Source: Planococcus circulans (GTDB taxonomy: Bacteria; Bacillota; Bacilli; Bacillales_A; Planococcaceae). From it: DNA of 64,000 nucleotides. The notes beneath the pieces were generated by a model. The model was not told where the DNA came from and did not search any database. It saw nothing but the letters and a program-made list of their open reading frames with translations. Below, piece by piece: positions 1-8,311 of this stretch. Each line of letters opens with the position of its first letter. Position 1 is the first letter of the stretch. Made by a program: the position numbers and the translations under genes. The stretch spans positions 620,001 to 684,000 of the forward strand of contig NZ_JAIQCL010000001.1 in NCBI RefSeq assembly GCF_020023385.1. The letters run 5' to 3'.

Positions 1-938
1 TTCCCCACTTTCAAATCATTTTTTAAAAAGTGAATTAATATCTGTTCCCGCTCTTCGTTCAACCTTACTGAAGTATCAGGATTCCAGGAATAAAACCCTT
101 CTCCACTTTTATCGCCCAACTTGTTTTCTTCAACCAGCTTTGACAAAGTTTCACCTGAGCGTTGGTCTGTCGCCAAATCCTCGAACAAATAATTGGAAAT
201 TGCCGAGAAGACATCCAGTCCTCCCATATCCGCCGTCATAAGTGGTCCTGTAACAGGTAACCTGCGTCCGATACTGTAGGTAACTGCCGCATCGATATCT
301 TCTTTTGAAGCGGCTCCAGCATCCAATAATGCCTGTGCCTCTCGGAATAAAGCATATTGCAGACGATTACCGATGAATCCTGGAATTTCCTTATTGAGCA
401 ATATCGGTTTCTTATTCATAACTTGTAAAAGTTCCATTGCCCGTTGAATGGTTTTTTCATTCGTATACTGACCTTTTACCACTTCTACCAATGGAATAAG
501 GTGTCCTGGATTCCAAAAATGAGTCACCACAAAACGCTCAGGATGTCTCAGATCTTCAGCCAATAAACTCGGTTTGAAACCGGAAGTATTGCTGGCAATG
601 ATCACTTCATCTCCAATTATCTTTTCCAATCGATTATACAAATCTTTTTTCAGATCTAAAATCTCAGGTATGACTTCGATAATGAAAGTGGAGTTAGAAA
701 TTGCTTCTTCAAGAGAAGTGGTCAAGACAATGCCTTTTTTAATTTCTTCAGCCTGCTCAACTGTGATTAATTCGTTGTCTGTCATTACTTTGAGTTTATT
801 ACTTAGTCCTCTATCAGCATTTTTAAGATCTTGCTCATTGATTCCGAAAACTTTTACGATTTGGCCGGCCCATGCCGCTGACAAGGCAATTGAATGGCCC
901 ATCGTTCCTGCGCCAAGGATTGAAACTTTCTCCATCAT
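1..938 (-). CDS. 3-hydroxyacyl-CoA dehydrogenase family protein, C-terminus cut by window edge
   Basis: The reverse strand is open from an ATG at 938 to base 1, about 312 residues. The N-terminus reads MEKVSILGAGTMGHSIA, a Rossmann GxGxxG for NAD. SNTSGFKPS and HFWNPGHLIPLVEVV are the catalytic-region motifs of the 3-hydroxyacyl-CoA dehydrogenase family, with the conserved His in HFWNP. The C-terminal helical domain begins near NRLQYALFREA. Only a few residues should be missing, since family members are about 320 residues. GGAGAGG lies 5 nt before the first ATG and 8 nt before a second ATG at 935. It is the last visible gene of a LacI/HisD-like/GntP cluster, so its substrate is probably a small hydroxy acid, or a carnitine- or gulonate-type compound, rather than a fatty acyl-CoA. 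The family also contains L-carnitine and L-gulonate dehydrogenases. The family call is secure; the substrate is unknown. Confidence 0.85.
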   Translation of the reverse strand, partial: MMEKVSILGAGTMGHSIALSAAWAGQIVKVFGINEQDLKNADRGLSNKLKVMTDNELITVEQAEEIKKGIVLTTSLEEAISNSTFIIEVIPEILDLKKDLYNRLEKIIGDEVIIASNTSGFKPSLLAEDLRHPERFVVTHFWNPGHLIPLVEVVKGQYTNEKTIQRAMELLQVMNKKPILLNKEIPGFIGNRLQYALFREAQALLDAGAASKEDIDAAVTYSIGRRLPVTGPLMTADMGGLDVFSAISNYLFEDLATDQRSGETLSKLVEENKLGDKSGEGFYSWNPDTSVRLNEEREQILIHFLKNDLKVG

Positions 939-963
939 CTGCACCTCTCCATCTTTTACTTGA

Positions 964-1011
964 TAAAAAAACTGCCCAACAAACTTTATCATGCATCGTT
1001 TGTTGGGCGGT
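964..1011 (-). terminator. Hairpin terminator between permease and dehydrogenase genes
   Basis: On the minus strand a 14-bp near-perfect stem (arms 971-984 and 998-1011, one G-U pair) is followed by seven T. It lies after the permease stop and only 25 nt before the next gene, with no room for a normal promoter in between. It therefore probably acts as a partial terminator inside the operon. Confidence 0.75.
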
Positions 1012-1017
1012 TTCATC

Positions 1018-2334
1018 TTATAATCCAAGTGAGAATAACACTACTGCCAGGACAGCACCAAGCAATGGTACGACAACTGATAATGCACCGAATGCCGGAT
1101 AAGCATCACGATGCGTCTCTCCAGCAATCGAACGAATGGTTGTGACTACATAGCCGCCTTGCGGCAATGAATCCAATGAACCAGAAGAAATAGAAACTGT
1201 TCGATGCAAGGCTTCGGGATCGACGCCCATATCCAAGTAATGAGGTGCCAGCAACGGCAATGCAATTGCTTGACCACCTGAAGACGATCCTGTCAGTCCA
1301 GCAATGACCGCTACTGCCAATGCTCCGCCGATCAACGGGCTTCCAGGGATTCCTGTCATCACATCAACTGCCGCTTCAAAAGAAGGTGTCACTCTGACAA
1401 CTCCACCAAAACCAACTACAGCCGCCGTATTGGCGATAGCAATAACCGCTCCCATAGCGCCGTCACTAAAAGCTTTGCTAAGATTTTCGAAGTATTTTCG
1501 ATTGATGAGATAGGTGCTTAAAATACCACCGCTCAACGCAATAATTAAAGCCGAAGTACCAAGGGAATCATGGAATATATACGAGATAATCAATACGACT
1601 AAAAGCGGAATCATACTCAAAAGAGGATTCGGCAATTCTTTTCGGCTTTCTGCAGAAGGATCTGTTTTTCTAGAAACAAAATGCTCACCTTTTGCTACTG
1701 CTTTACCAATCATCTTCTTCAACCACCAATAACCGAAAACCATCATAAAAATCGCTACAATTAAACTGACTTGCCATCCTGCATAAGGGGATGTCCCTAA
1801 AAATTCAATCGGAATCCAGTTCTGGATTTCCGGTGATCCAGCAGAGGTCATCGTAAAAGTCGTCGATCCGAAAGCCAGTGCCGCTGGAATAAAGCGCCGC
1901 GGCAAGTCCGCCTGTTTGAAAAGGCTAAGAGCCATTGGATAAACAGAGAACGCTACGACGAATAAGCTAACTCCGCCATAAGTCAAAACTGCACAAGCAA
2001 TTACTACTGCCAAAGCTGCTCGTTTCATACCGATTTTGCTGACAATCCATTTCGAAACACTATCAGCTGCACCGCTGTCTTCCATCACTTTACCGAAAAT
2101 AGCCCCTGTCAGGAACATCAAATACCAGGAGGCGATGAACCCTGTAAATCCAGTCATGTAATTTGTTAAAAAGTTGGCGGCCCCTTCTTCAGCAAGCTGG
2201 GGAAACAAAGGTAGTCCATTTAGTACAGCTACAAACAAAGCAGTCAAAGGTGCTGCGATGAGCAAGTTCATTCCGCGCATCGTCAAATATATCAATAGAA
2301 GCAACCCGCCAAACATTCCAATCATGCCAAGCAT
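1018..2334 (-). CDS. GntP-family permease (organic acid/gluconate-type proton symporter)
   Basis: A polytopic membrane protein of 438 residues with about 12 hydrophobic segments spread over its length. The stretch TMTSAGSPEIQNWIPIEFLG and the GSSSGGQAIALPLLAP segment are typical of the GntP group that includes Bacillus YxjC and hydroxybutyrate permeases. The start at 2334 has GGGGGT 7 nt upstream. It lies downstream of a HisD-like dehydrogenase and upstream of a hydroxyacyl dehydrogenase under a LacI regulator, so it probably imports the carboxylate that those enzymes oxidise. The family is clear; the transported compound cannot be read from sequence. Confidence 0.82.
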   Translation of the reverse strand: MLGMIGMFGGLLLLIYLTMRGMNLLIAAPLTALFVAVLNGLPLFPQLAEEGAANFLTNYMTGFTGFIASWYLMFLTGAIFGKVMEDSGAADSVSKWIVSKIGMKRAALAVVIACAVLTYGGVSLFVVAFSVYPMALSLFKQADLPRRFIPAALAFGSTTFTMTSAGSPEIQNWIPIEFLGTSPYAGWQVSLIVAIFMMVFGYWWLKKMIGKAVAKGEHFVSRKTDPSAESRKELPNPLLSMIPLLVVLIISYIFHDSLGTSALIIALSGGILSTYLINRKYFENLSKAFSDGAMGAVIAIANTAAVVGFGGVVRVTPSFEAAVDVMTGIPGSPLIGGALAVAVIAGLTGSSSGGQAIALPLLAPHYLDMGVDPEALHRTVSISSGSLDSLPQGGYVVTTIRSIAGETHRDAYPAFGALSVVVPLLGAVLAVVLFSLGL

Positions 2335-2459
2335 TTATACTACCCCCATACCCTTCAAGTTAAATAAGTTGAACTTAATATATTCAATAAAAACTATCTT
2401 TCTTTGTATCTGATTCTTAGAAGAATGGACGATCAACCCTTTAATCCACTATATGCAGT

Positions 2460-3737
2460 TTATTTATTGCCATATCTTCTGACTCTGAGGAGTGCTTGTT
2501 CTGCATGTCCTGCGAAGTTTTCAAGCTGACACAAACGTGCCGCATATTCACCGATATATGCACTCGCTTCTGGTGTCACTTTCTGATAGGTGACTGTCTT
2601 AATGAATTTTCCGACCCATAATCCCCCGGTATAACGAGCTGCGCCTTTTGTCGGCAAAGTGTGGTTGGTCCCAATCACCTTATCACCGTATGCAACATTC
2701 GTTTCCGGTCCAAGGAACAAACAACCGTAATTCGTCATATTTTCCAGGAAGTAATCCGGGTTTTCCGTCAGAATCTCAACGTGTTCAAAAGCTAAGCGAT
2801 CCGCTTCAATCCTTGCTTCCTCTATTGAATCAACTAAAAGGATTTGCCCATAATCTTCCCAGGAAACACTTGCAACATCTGCAGTTGGCAAAGTCTTTAA
2901 TTGACGTTCGATTTCCTTCACCGTTTCATTTGCCAGTTCTTCTGATGTGGTAATTAAAGCACCAGGCGAAGTCGGTCCATGCTCCCCTTGACCCAATAGG
3001 TCCGTTGCCACCATCTCGGCATCAGCTGTGTGATCTGCTACGACTAAAGTTTCGGTAGGTCCTGCAAACAAATCAATTCCGACGCGTCCATACAGCTGAC
3101 GTTTTGCCTCAGCAACAAACGCATTACCCGGTCCGACGATCATATCAACCGATTCGATGGTTTCAGTTCCAATCGCCATGGCTGCCATTGCCTGAATTCC
3201 GCCCAGCAAATAGATTTCATCCGCTCCGGCAAGTGACATCGCTGCAATCGTCGCATTTGGAATTTCGCCATTGATTGGAGGCGTGCAAGCGATTACACGT
3301 TTAACCCCTGCGACTTTAGCGGTCAAAACGCTCATGTGCGCTGAAGCAACCATCGGATAGCGTCCGCCTGGAATGTAGCAGCCTACACTGTTGACTGGAA
3401 TGTTCTTATGGCCCAGAATGACACCAGGAATATTTTCGACCTCAATATCATGCATAGAAGCTAATTGCGCTTCTGCAAACTCGCGGATATTCTTTTGAGC
3501 AAATTTTATATCTTCAATGACACTATCCGGCACTTTGGAAACGATTTCATTTATCTGTTCGGTAGATAAACGGAAAGATTCAGGTACCCATTTATCAAAC
3601 TTCTCGGAAAGTTCGCGTACCGCTTGATCGCCACGCTCTTCTACATCCTTTAATGCTCCGGCAACAATTTGCGAAACCTTTGAATCGTTAGCGCTTACTT
3701 CTTCCTGTGATTTACCTGCTTTTAAGACTTTCATCAT
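2460..3737 (-). CDS. HisD-like NAD-dependent alcohol dehydrogenase (catabolic histidinol dehydrogenase homologue)
   Basis: 425 residues from the ATG at 3737, which has GGAGG 8 nt upstream. The histidinol dehydrogenase fold is evident: zinc-ligand motif [11 protein letters not shown] (Gln and His), catalytic FEHVEI (Glu-His), [14 protein letters not shown] with the Asp ligand, and NFAGHAEQ with the last His ligand. The motifs GEHGP (rather than AEHDP) and [11 protein letters not shown] resemble the catabolic branch that includes sulfopropanediol 3-dehydrogenase more than biosynthetic HisD. No other histidine gene is near; the neighbours are a permease, a second dehydrogenase and a LacI regulator. 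I infer oxidation of a primary alcohol or aldehyde to an acid in a carbon-source pathway. The exact substrate is not determined. Confidence 0.8.
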   Translation of the reverse strand: MMKVLKAGKSQEEVSANDSKVSQIVAGALKDVEERGDQAVRELSEKFDKWVPESFRLSTEQINEIVSKVPDSVIEDIKFAQKNIREFAEAQLASMHDIEVENIPGVILGHKNIPVNSVGCYIPGGRYPMVASAHMSVLTAKVAGVKRVIACTPPINGEIPNATIAAMSLAGADEIYLLGGIQAMAAMAIGTETIESVDMIVGPGNAFVAEAKRQLYGRVGIDLFAGPTETLVVADHTADAEMVATDLLGQGEHGPTSPGALITTSEELANETVKEIERQLKTLPTADVASVSWEDYGQILLVDSIEEARIEADRLAFEHVEILTENPDYFLENMTNYGCLFLGPETNVAYGDKVIGTNHTLPTKGAARYTGGLWVGKFIKTVTYQKVTPEASAYIGEYAARLCQLENFAGHAEQALLRVRRYGNK

Positions 3738-3761
3738 AATTAACTCCTCCATTTTTCAATA

Positions 3762-3775
3762 TGAATACGTATGCA
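3762..3775. promoter_or_regulatory. Candidate LacI-family operator
   Basis: TGAATACGTATGCA is a 14-bp dyad around a central CG with one mismatched pair, the usual form of LacI-family operators. It lies between the -10 box at 3793-3798 and the hisD-like start, about 20 bp downstream of the -10, where a bound repressor would block transcription. Confidence 0.65.
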
Positions 3776-3792
3776 AAAGTGAGACTATTTAG

Positions 3793-3821
3793 ATAGTATG
3801 TGAATATTTCTTGAAAGTCAA
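3793..3821 (-). promoter_or_regulatory. Sigma-A promoter of the hisD-like/gntP operon
   Basis: On the minus strand TTGACT (3816-3821), a 17-bp spacer and TACTAT (3793-3798) form a good vegetative promoter. It begins a few bases after the lacI stop codon, so the catabolic genes can be transcribed separately from their regulator. Confidence 0.75.
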
Positions 3822-3827
3822 CATCTA

Positions 3828-4814
3828 TTACGTTGTTTTCCGTTCAATAAATGCACCTTCTATTTCCAGGATCCTTGCGGTGCCTGTATATTCGGCTATT
3901 TCAGCTAATAAATAAGCAACTGTTTCTTCAACCATCTTTTCAATCGGCTGTTCCCATGTCGTCAGTTCATAGGCTGGCCATGATGCCATATCAATATTGT
4001 CGAAGCCAATGACCTTGACCTGCTTAGGCACTTGAATCCTTTTTTTCCGCAATGCATCCAAAACGCCCAACGCCATAATATCATTCGCCACGAAAAAAGC
4101 GGTGGGCAGCCTGCCATTTTCGATTATGGTAAGAGCTGTGGCATATCCACCTCCATAGGTGTAATCTGAAGAATATTTTGCATAACTCAGCTTATGCTGT
4201 TCCAACACTTCCCTGAAACCTTTTTCACGTTCCAGACTTGTTGATGTATTTTCATTTCCCGAAATATACGCCATATCCGTTGAACCTTCCGCGATTAAGT
4301 ATTCAGCGATTACACGTCCAGCATTCAAATTGTTGCAGCATACTGAATAGAAATCAGATAAGTTTAATTTCCGATTAAAAAATACCAAGGGAATATGGTT
4401 CGCCTTGAAGCTCTCAGCTACCTTCAACGACATCGTGGCATCTGTAATAACCACCCCTGCGACGTTATAATTCAATAAAGTTTCGACGTCCTCTGTTTGG
4501 ATTTCATCGTTATTGGTATGGACAAACAGCACACTGTACCCATGCTTTTTAAACGAAGCGGTGAATTGCGTCAACACTTGGGGATAAAATGGGTTTTCCA
4601 CACCTTTCATCACCAGGCCGATGATTTTCGTCCGGCTTGTGATTAGGCTTCTGGCAAATTCATTCGGGCGATAGCCCAGCTCTTCAGCTGCAGCCAAAAC
4701 TTTTTTACGTGTTCTTTCCGAAACTTTGGCTCCTTCAAAGTATACTCTGGAGACAGATGATTGCGAAACGCCTGCCAGCTTTGCAACGTCTTTTGCATTA
4801 ATCGGAGGTTTCAT
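3828..4814 (-). CDS. LacI-family transcriptional regulator
   Basis: 328 residues from the ATG at 4814 (AAAAGGG 9 nt upstream; a TTG at 4823 would overlap that site). The N-terminal helix-turn-helix INAKDVAKLAGVSQSSVSRV and hinge region RPNEFARSL are standard LacI features, followed by a periplasmic-binding-like effector domain (about 60-328) with IGFDNIDMASW near the C-terminus. It lies upstream of, and on the same strand as, the dehydrogenase/permease genes and next to a palindrome fitting its family. It is therefore the likely local repressor, relieved by the pathway substrate. The effector is unknown. Confidence 0.9.
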   Translation of the reverse strand: MKPPINAKDVAKLAGVSQSSVSRVYFEGAKVSERTRKKVLAAAEELGYRPNEFARSLITSRTKIIGLVMKGVENPFYPQVLTQFTASFKKHGYSVLFVHTNNDEIQTEDVETLLNYNVAGVVITDATMSLKVAESFKANHIPLVFFNRKLNLSDFYSVCCNNLNAGRVIAEYLIAEGSTDMAYISGNENTSTSLEREKGFREVLEQHKLSYAKYSSDYTYGGGYATALTIIENGRLPTAFFVANDIMALGVLDALRKKRIQVPKQVKVIGFDNIDMASWPAYELTTWEQPIEKMVEETVAYLLAEIAEYTGTARILEIEGAFIERKTT

Positions 4815-4895
4815 TTGGTTCAACCCTTTTCCACTATTCTTGAATTCTAGCTTACACTAAATCCGACTATCTGACATCCGTTGTTTTTTGATCGA

Positions 4896-4922
4896 TAAAA
4901 AGCCTGCCATTCCTCGGCAGGC
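4896..4922 (-). terminator. Rho-independent terminator of the lipoprotein gene
   Basis: GCCTGCC at 4902-4908 pairs with GGCAGGC at 4916-4922, and on the minus strand the stem is followed by TTTTTATC. It ends the 4931-5623 gene just before the lacI promoter region. Confidence 0.8.
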
Positions 4923-4930
4923 GCTCTTTT

Positions 4931-5623
4931 TCATTCTGTTTCAAGCTCTTCCAAAACGGAGGTCACGACAAATTCCTCTTGGCCTTCCTCCTGCATCCGG
5001 TATTCACGTTTTATCTCGCCATAACCTTCGGCAAAATAAGATCTGCTGAGTGAATCTTCCTCACCTTCACGTTCGAGCACAACCACTTGCTCAAAATTTT
5101 TAAAAGGGGTTTCAACTGTCGCATCCGTTTCGACGACTGTCCGCTCTCCGATAACCGTTCCGGATTCCAATGGGAAGGTCAGGTAAGTCCGGATGGGCTC
5201 GAGCGCCTCCAGTTCTTCGCGTGTTGCTGTGTAGTCTTCGTAAAACTCAACTTGTTCTTCCACCAGTTCGATTGCGTCTTCGCTCAGCCTGTAAACTCTC
5301 AGTGCTACGGTTCCGCCATTGTCTTCATAAACGGCCACATGCTCGCCTTCCAGATAAACTGTCCGAAGTGTAAAACTGGCGTACTCATTTCCTTCACCGA
5401 GAAAAGAAGCTGTCGAACCGTCCGGCATAAAATAATCATACGGATCTACAGTCGCTGCCTCCTCTTCAGAAGCAGGCTCACTTACGGCTTCTTCTGCACG
5501 TTCCGGGTCATCCGCCGTTATGTTGGTATCCGACCCTGGGGGAATCTGCACTTCCGGCTCTTCATTGCCACACGCTCCCAAAAGCAGCACCAACGCTAAA
5601 CTGCAACTTAGTAGTCTGGGCAT
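4931..5623 (-). CDS. Acidic lipoprotein of unknown function
   Basis: 230 residues. A signal peptide with lipobox LLGAC (Cys about 18) marks an exported, lipid-anchored protein. Residues 20-60 are a low-complexity Glu/Pro/Ala linker rich in EE and EA. The C-terminal 160 residues look like a small beta-rich domain (alternating TLRTVYLEGEHVAVYED and similar). No family was recognised. The start has GAGGAGAGG before the ATG. It is flanked by terminators or promoter space, so it is probably transcribed alone or with the small gene upstream at 5681-6010. Confidence 0.75.
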   Translation of the reverse strand: MPRLLSCSLALVLLLGACGNEEPEVQIPPGSDTNITADDPERAEEAVSEPASEEEAATVDPYDYFMPDGSTASFLGEGNEYASFTLRTVYLEGEHVAVYEDNGGTVALRVYRLSEDAIELVEEQVEFYEDYTATREELEALEPIRTYLTFPLESGTVIGERTVVETDATVETPFKNFEQVVVLEREGEEDSLSRSYFAEGYGEIKREYRMQEEGQEEFVVTSVLEELETE

Positions 5624-5680
5624 ACGAATCCTCTCCTCTTAAAGAAGTGGCGTAGTGGACTGTTCGGCTTCCAGATACCG

Positions 5681-6010
5681 CTACAAATGAAATGAATCAT
5701 CATAAAGCGGCTTCATGTGCAAATCATACTCTTTTTTTACATCTTCAATATCATAGATTTTACCGGGATTGTCGGGACTGTTCATTTGCTCTACCTGCTC
5801 ATGGACCAAATCGGCAAAATACTTTCCACAGGCAATGTCATTTGGATACTTTGCCTTCACTTTAGCCACCAGCTCTTCATTGAGTGTTTGATTGAACGCA
5901 TGATACATGGCGGCATTAACAATCGTCAACGATTTTTTCGAAGCATAAGACACCATATAATAATTCCCGTAACGGTCCTTGAGCAAATCCCTCTTCGCCA
6001 CAATCTCCAT
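5681..6010 (-). CDS. Small hypothetical protein
   Basis: 109 residues, with AAAGGAGGGCG upstream of the ATG. No signal peptide, membrane segment or familiar motif. The mix of charged and aromatic residues (DRYGNYYMVSYASKKSL, KYFADLVHEQ) suggests a small soluble cytoplasmic protein. It sits 57 bp upstream of the lipoprotein gene on the same strand, so the two may be cotranscribed. Not recognised. Confidence 0.6.
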   Translation of the reverse strand: MEIVAKRDLLKDRYGNYYMVSYASKKSLTIVNAAMYHAFNQTLNEELVAKVKAKYPNDIACGKYFADLVHEQVEQMNSPDNPGKIYDIEDVKKEYDLHMKPLYDDSFHL

Positions 6011-6060
6011 AACTTCGCCCTCCTTTAGTTCTATACTGTTCCATACCCTTCCACCTGTTC

Positions 6061-6094
6061 AAAAAAACAGCCCGCGAAAATATCGCGCGGGCTG
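6061..6094 (-). terminator. Strong terminator ending the degenerate polysaccharide operon
   Basis: A 9-bp GC-rich stem (6068-6076 with 6086-6094) is followed on the minus strand by seven T (complement of 6061-6067). On the plus strand the stem is followed only by CTTTTCTT. It lies downstream of the 6240-7526 gene. Confidence 0.8.
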
Positions 6095-6239
6095 CTTTTC
6101 TTCTAAATATTCCTTCGTCTGGAAATAACACAAAGAGACTTTTAGATTGGCGTTCCTTAGTCCAGCAATTCCGGGTCTTTCTTATCCGATCTGCTGTGGG
6201 CCGTTCAGATGTGCATGAGAATATCGTTTTTCCATAAAG

Positions 6240-7526
6240 TCATAAGCGCCATAAGCGGATTTTTTCCGGTTTCTTCTTTCGGTCGAGAATGCCCCTTACA
6301 TCGAAGACAATCCCTTGCTGTCCAAGCAATAAGCTCTCAAATTGCTGCCAGCCTCCTTCTTTATAGGGCTTATGCGGCACGGCCAATATAACGGCATGTG
6401 CCGGTTTCAACTGGTGCTCGCTTAAGATATTCGATTCGTAATAACGTTCTGCATCCTCTTCTGATGCATAAGGATCGGCCAACTGCACTTCAATGCCGTA
6501 TTCCTTCAGCTCCTTTACGATATCAATCACCTTGGAATTTCGCAGGTCGGGGATATCCTCTTTAGAAGAAAGCCCTAATACTGTGACGCGTCCGTCCGCT
6601 ATGCTGATATTCTCCTGAATCATTTTTTTGATCAGCGACTGCGCAATGAATCTGCCCATCCCGTCATTGATGTTACGTCCCGATAAAATCACTTCTGAGT
6701 TATAGCCGACCATTTTTGCTTTATTCGCCATATAAAATGAAGCCACCTCAATCCCGTGTCCACCGACCAGATCCGGAAACGCCTTCACGAAATCCCGTTT
6801 GCTTCCTGCTGTCTCCAAAACCTCTTGAGTATCGATTTTTAAGCGCTCGCAAATCAGCGCCAATTCGTTCATCAACGCCACATTGACATCCCGCTGAATG
6901 TTCTCGATCAGCTTTGCTGTTTCAGCAACACGGATAGACGGCGCTTTATGGATGCCGCCAGTCACGACACTTCCATATACAAGTTCCAGAAAATCCGTCA
7001 CTTCTTCATTTTGCCCTGCCACAACTTTTTTTATTTTTGTAAAGCGGTTTTTTTTGTCTCCCGGTAAAATTCTGGCAGGGGAATAGCCAACAAAAAATTC
7101 CTTCCCGCTTTCAAAGCCTGAATATTTCTCCAGCAGCGGAATACAAATCTCCTCGGTCATCCCCGGTGCCACAGTCGATTCCAAGACTACTACCGCCCCT
7201 TTTTTCATATGTCCACCCACACATCTGCAGGCCCCTTCCAAAGCAGAAAGTTCCGGCAGCTTCTCTTCATCCATGGATGCCGGCACAGCAATGATGATGA
7301 ATCCTGCGTCATTCAGATCCGTTGGGTCAGCCGTAAAAAGGATGGTCGATTTCCTGAACTCCTCACGGCTTACTTCATTCGTTTTATCCATGCCAATCGT
7401 TAAGGCCTGAACTCTCTCTATACTTGTATCGTAGCCGATGACAGGGTATTTTTGGTTGAAGGCAACCGCAACGGGCAATCCGACATAGCCCAGACCGACT
7501 ACGGCTATTTTTAAGTTTTGCAACAT
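6240..7526 (-). CDS. UDP-N-acetylmannosamine dehydrogenase-like protein lacking catalytic Cys (probable pseudoenzyme)
   Basis: 428 residues from the ATG at 7526 (GGGGG 12 nt upstream). The protein is full length for the nucleotide-sugar dehydrogenase family: Rossmann motif VVGLGYVGLP, central dimer helix with Lys205 and Asn209 (AKLIENIQRD), C-terminal domain with VLGLSSKEDIPDLRN and a final LWRL. Four residues of the known catalytic set are changed: AVPTP has become AVPAS (Thr lost), YSPERI is YSPARI (Glu lost), the nucleophile motif GGHC is GGHG (Gly258), and the following Asp of VDP is Ala262. The reading frame is intact. It probably cannot oxidise a UDP-sugar, though binding of NAD or nucleotide may remain. 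It is the last gene of the Wzz/kinase operon, followed by a terminator. A longer upstream reading (to 7703) has no family similarity. Confidence 0.82.
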   Translation of the reverse strand: MLQNLKIAVVGLGYVGLPVAVAFNQKYPVIGYDTSIERVQALTIGMDKTNEVSREEFRKSTILFTADPTDLNDAGFIIIAVPASMDEEKLPELSALEGACRCVGGHMKKGAVVVLESTVAPGMTEEICIPLLEKYSGFESGKEFFVGYSPARILPGDKKNRFTKIKKVVAGQNEEVTDFLELVYGSVVTGGIHKAPSIRVAETAKLIENIQRDVNVALMNELALICERLKIDTQEVLETAGSKRDFVKAFPDLVGGHGIEVASFYMANKAKMVGYNSEVILSGRNINDGMGRFIAQSLIKKMIQENISIADGRVTVLGLSSKEDIPDLRNSKVIDIVKELKEYGIEVQLADPYASEEDAERYYESNILSEHQLKPAHAVILAVPHKPYKEGGWQQFESLLLGQQGIVFDVRGILDRKKKPEKIRLWRL

Positions 7527-7778
7527 AGCACTGAATATCCCCCTTTTTCTACTACCCAGACTCAAGCAGTGGAATTGTCTGAGCTGGTTGTTCCAATCCT
7601 CTGCAATGGCCGCTGTCTTTTCTCTTTTATGGAATCCAACAATCAGCTGTATTTTGTTTAGTTTATGCAGAAATCCGGGAATACCGAGCTTCCCTAGGCT
7701 CACATGGTGGATTCTTTAATTGGCAGAGCGGCTTCAGGGCATCCTGAATTTAGGCAAGATGTTTTAAAAAAAGTTCGG

Positions 7779-8291
7779 TTAAAGCAGGTTTTCTTTTTCC
7801 ATCAGTGAAGTGATCAAAATGGGCTGGCCTTTTGAATTCAATGCCAGTTTCCATGAAATCACATCGTCGACGTTATTGTGGATGTGCATGTTGATGGCAA
7901 AGGACTTGAGTCGATCGAAATGGGGAATGCTGCTGCCTGCGAACACAAAACGAGTCTGTGGATGCTTATCGTTTTTTTCCAATGTATTCAAGTCATAGGC
8001 ATGTGATTTCAAGTTCCCCTGATGATCCACCCCGCATGAGATGCCTCCGATTTCGTCTGCAAATCCAGAAGCACTTTCAACAGTGCCAATTTCCAAACTG
8101 CCTGACAGCAATGAAACCGTATTGTTTTCACAATATGTCACCAAATGAATGGTATTCAGGGCATAGGGATAGATTTTGTTCAGGAAAGGATGCTGTTCGA
8201 TCATGTCATCATTCTGAAATGGCAGATCCCTTCCGAACTCGCCCACATCTTCTTTAAAATAAAGCTCGCTGTGATATTTTTCTGCGTCCAT
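7779..8291 (-). CDS. C-terminal half of a sugar-transfer-associated ATP-grasp protein
   Basis: 170 residues from the ATG at 8291 (AAAGG 9 nt upstream; GTG at 8300 is an alternative). The sequence from IEQHPFLNKIYPYALNTIHL through GGISCGVDHQGNL, HPQTRFVFAGSSIP and ISWKLALNSKGQPILI follows the C-terminal half of the ATP-grasp family found in capsule loci. The N-terminal half, which carries the first ATP-binding lobe, is absent. The usual WDIAI...PVLIEVN ending, which holds metal ligands, reads WKLAL...PILITSL here. I infer that it is a remnant or repurposed fragment without ligase activity. It lies 20 bp downstream of the CapD-like gene, in the same operon. Confidence 0.65.
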   Translation of the reverse strand: MDAEKYHSELYFKEDVGEFGRDLPFQNDDMIEQHPFLNKIYPYALNTIHLVTYCENNTVSLLSGSLEIGTVESASGFADEIGGISCGVDHQGNLKSHAYDLNTLEKNDKHPQTRFVFAGSSIPHFDRLKSFAINMHIHNNVDDVISWKLALNSKGQPILITSLMEKENLL

Positions 8292-8311
8292 TTGCTCCAC
8301 CCTTTCACGCT

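Noticed and set aside
2460..3737. Biosynthetic hisD
   Set aside because: No other his gene nearby, catabolic neighbours, and motif variants ([13 protein letters not shown]) of the non-biosynthetic branch.
7527..7703. Longer N-terminus for the dehydrogenase-like protein (extra 59 residues)
   Set aside because: The extension has no family similarity and no ribosome site at its start; the Rossmann fold begins right after the ATG at 7526.
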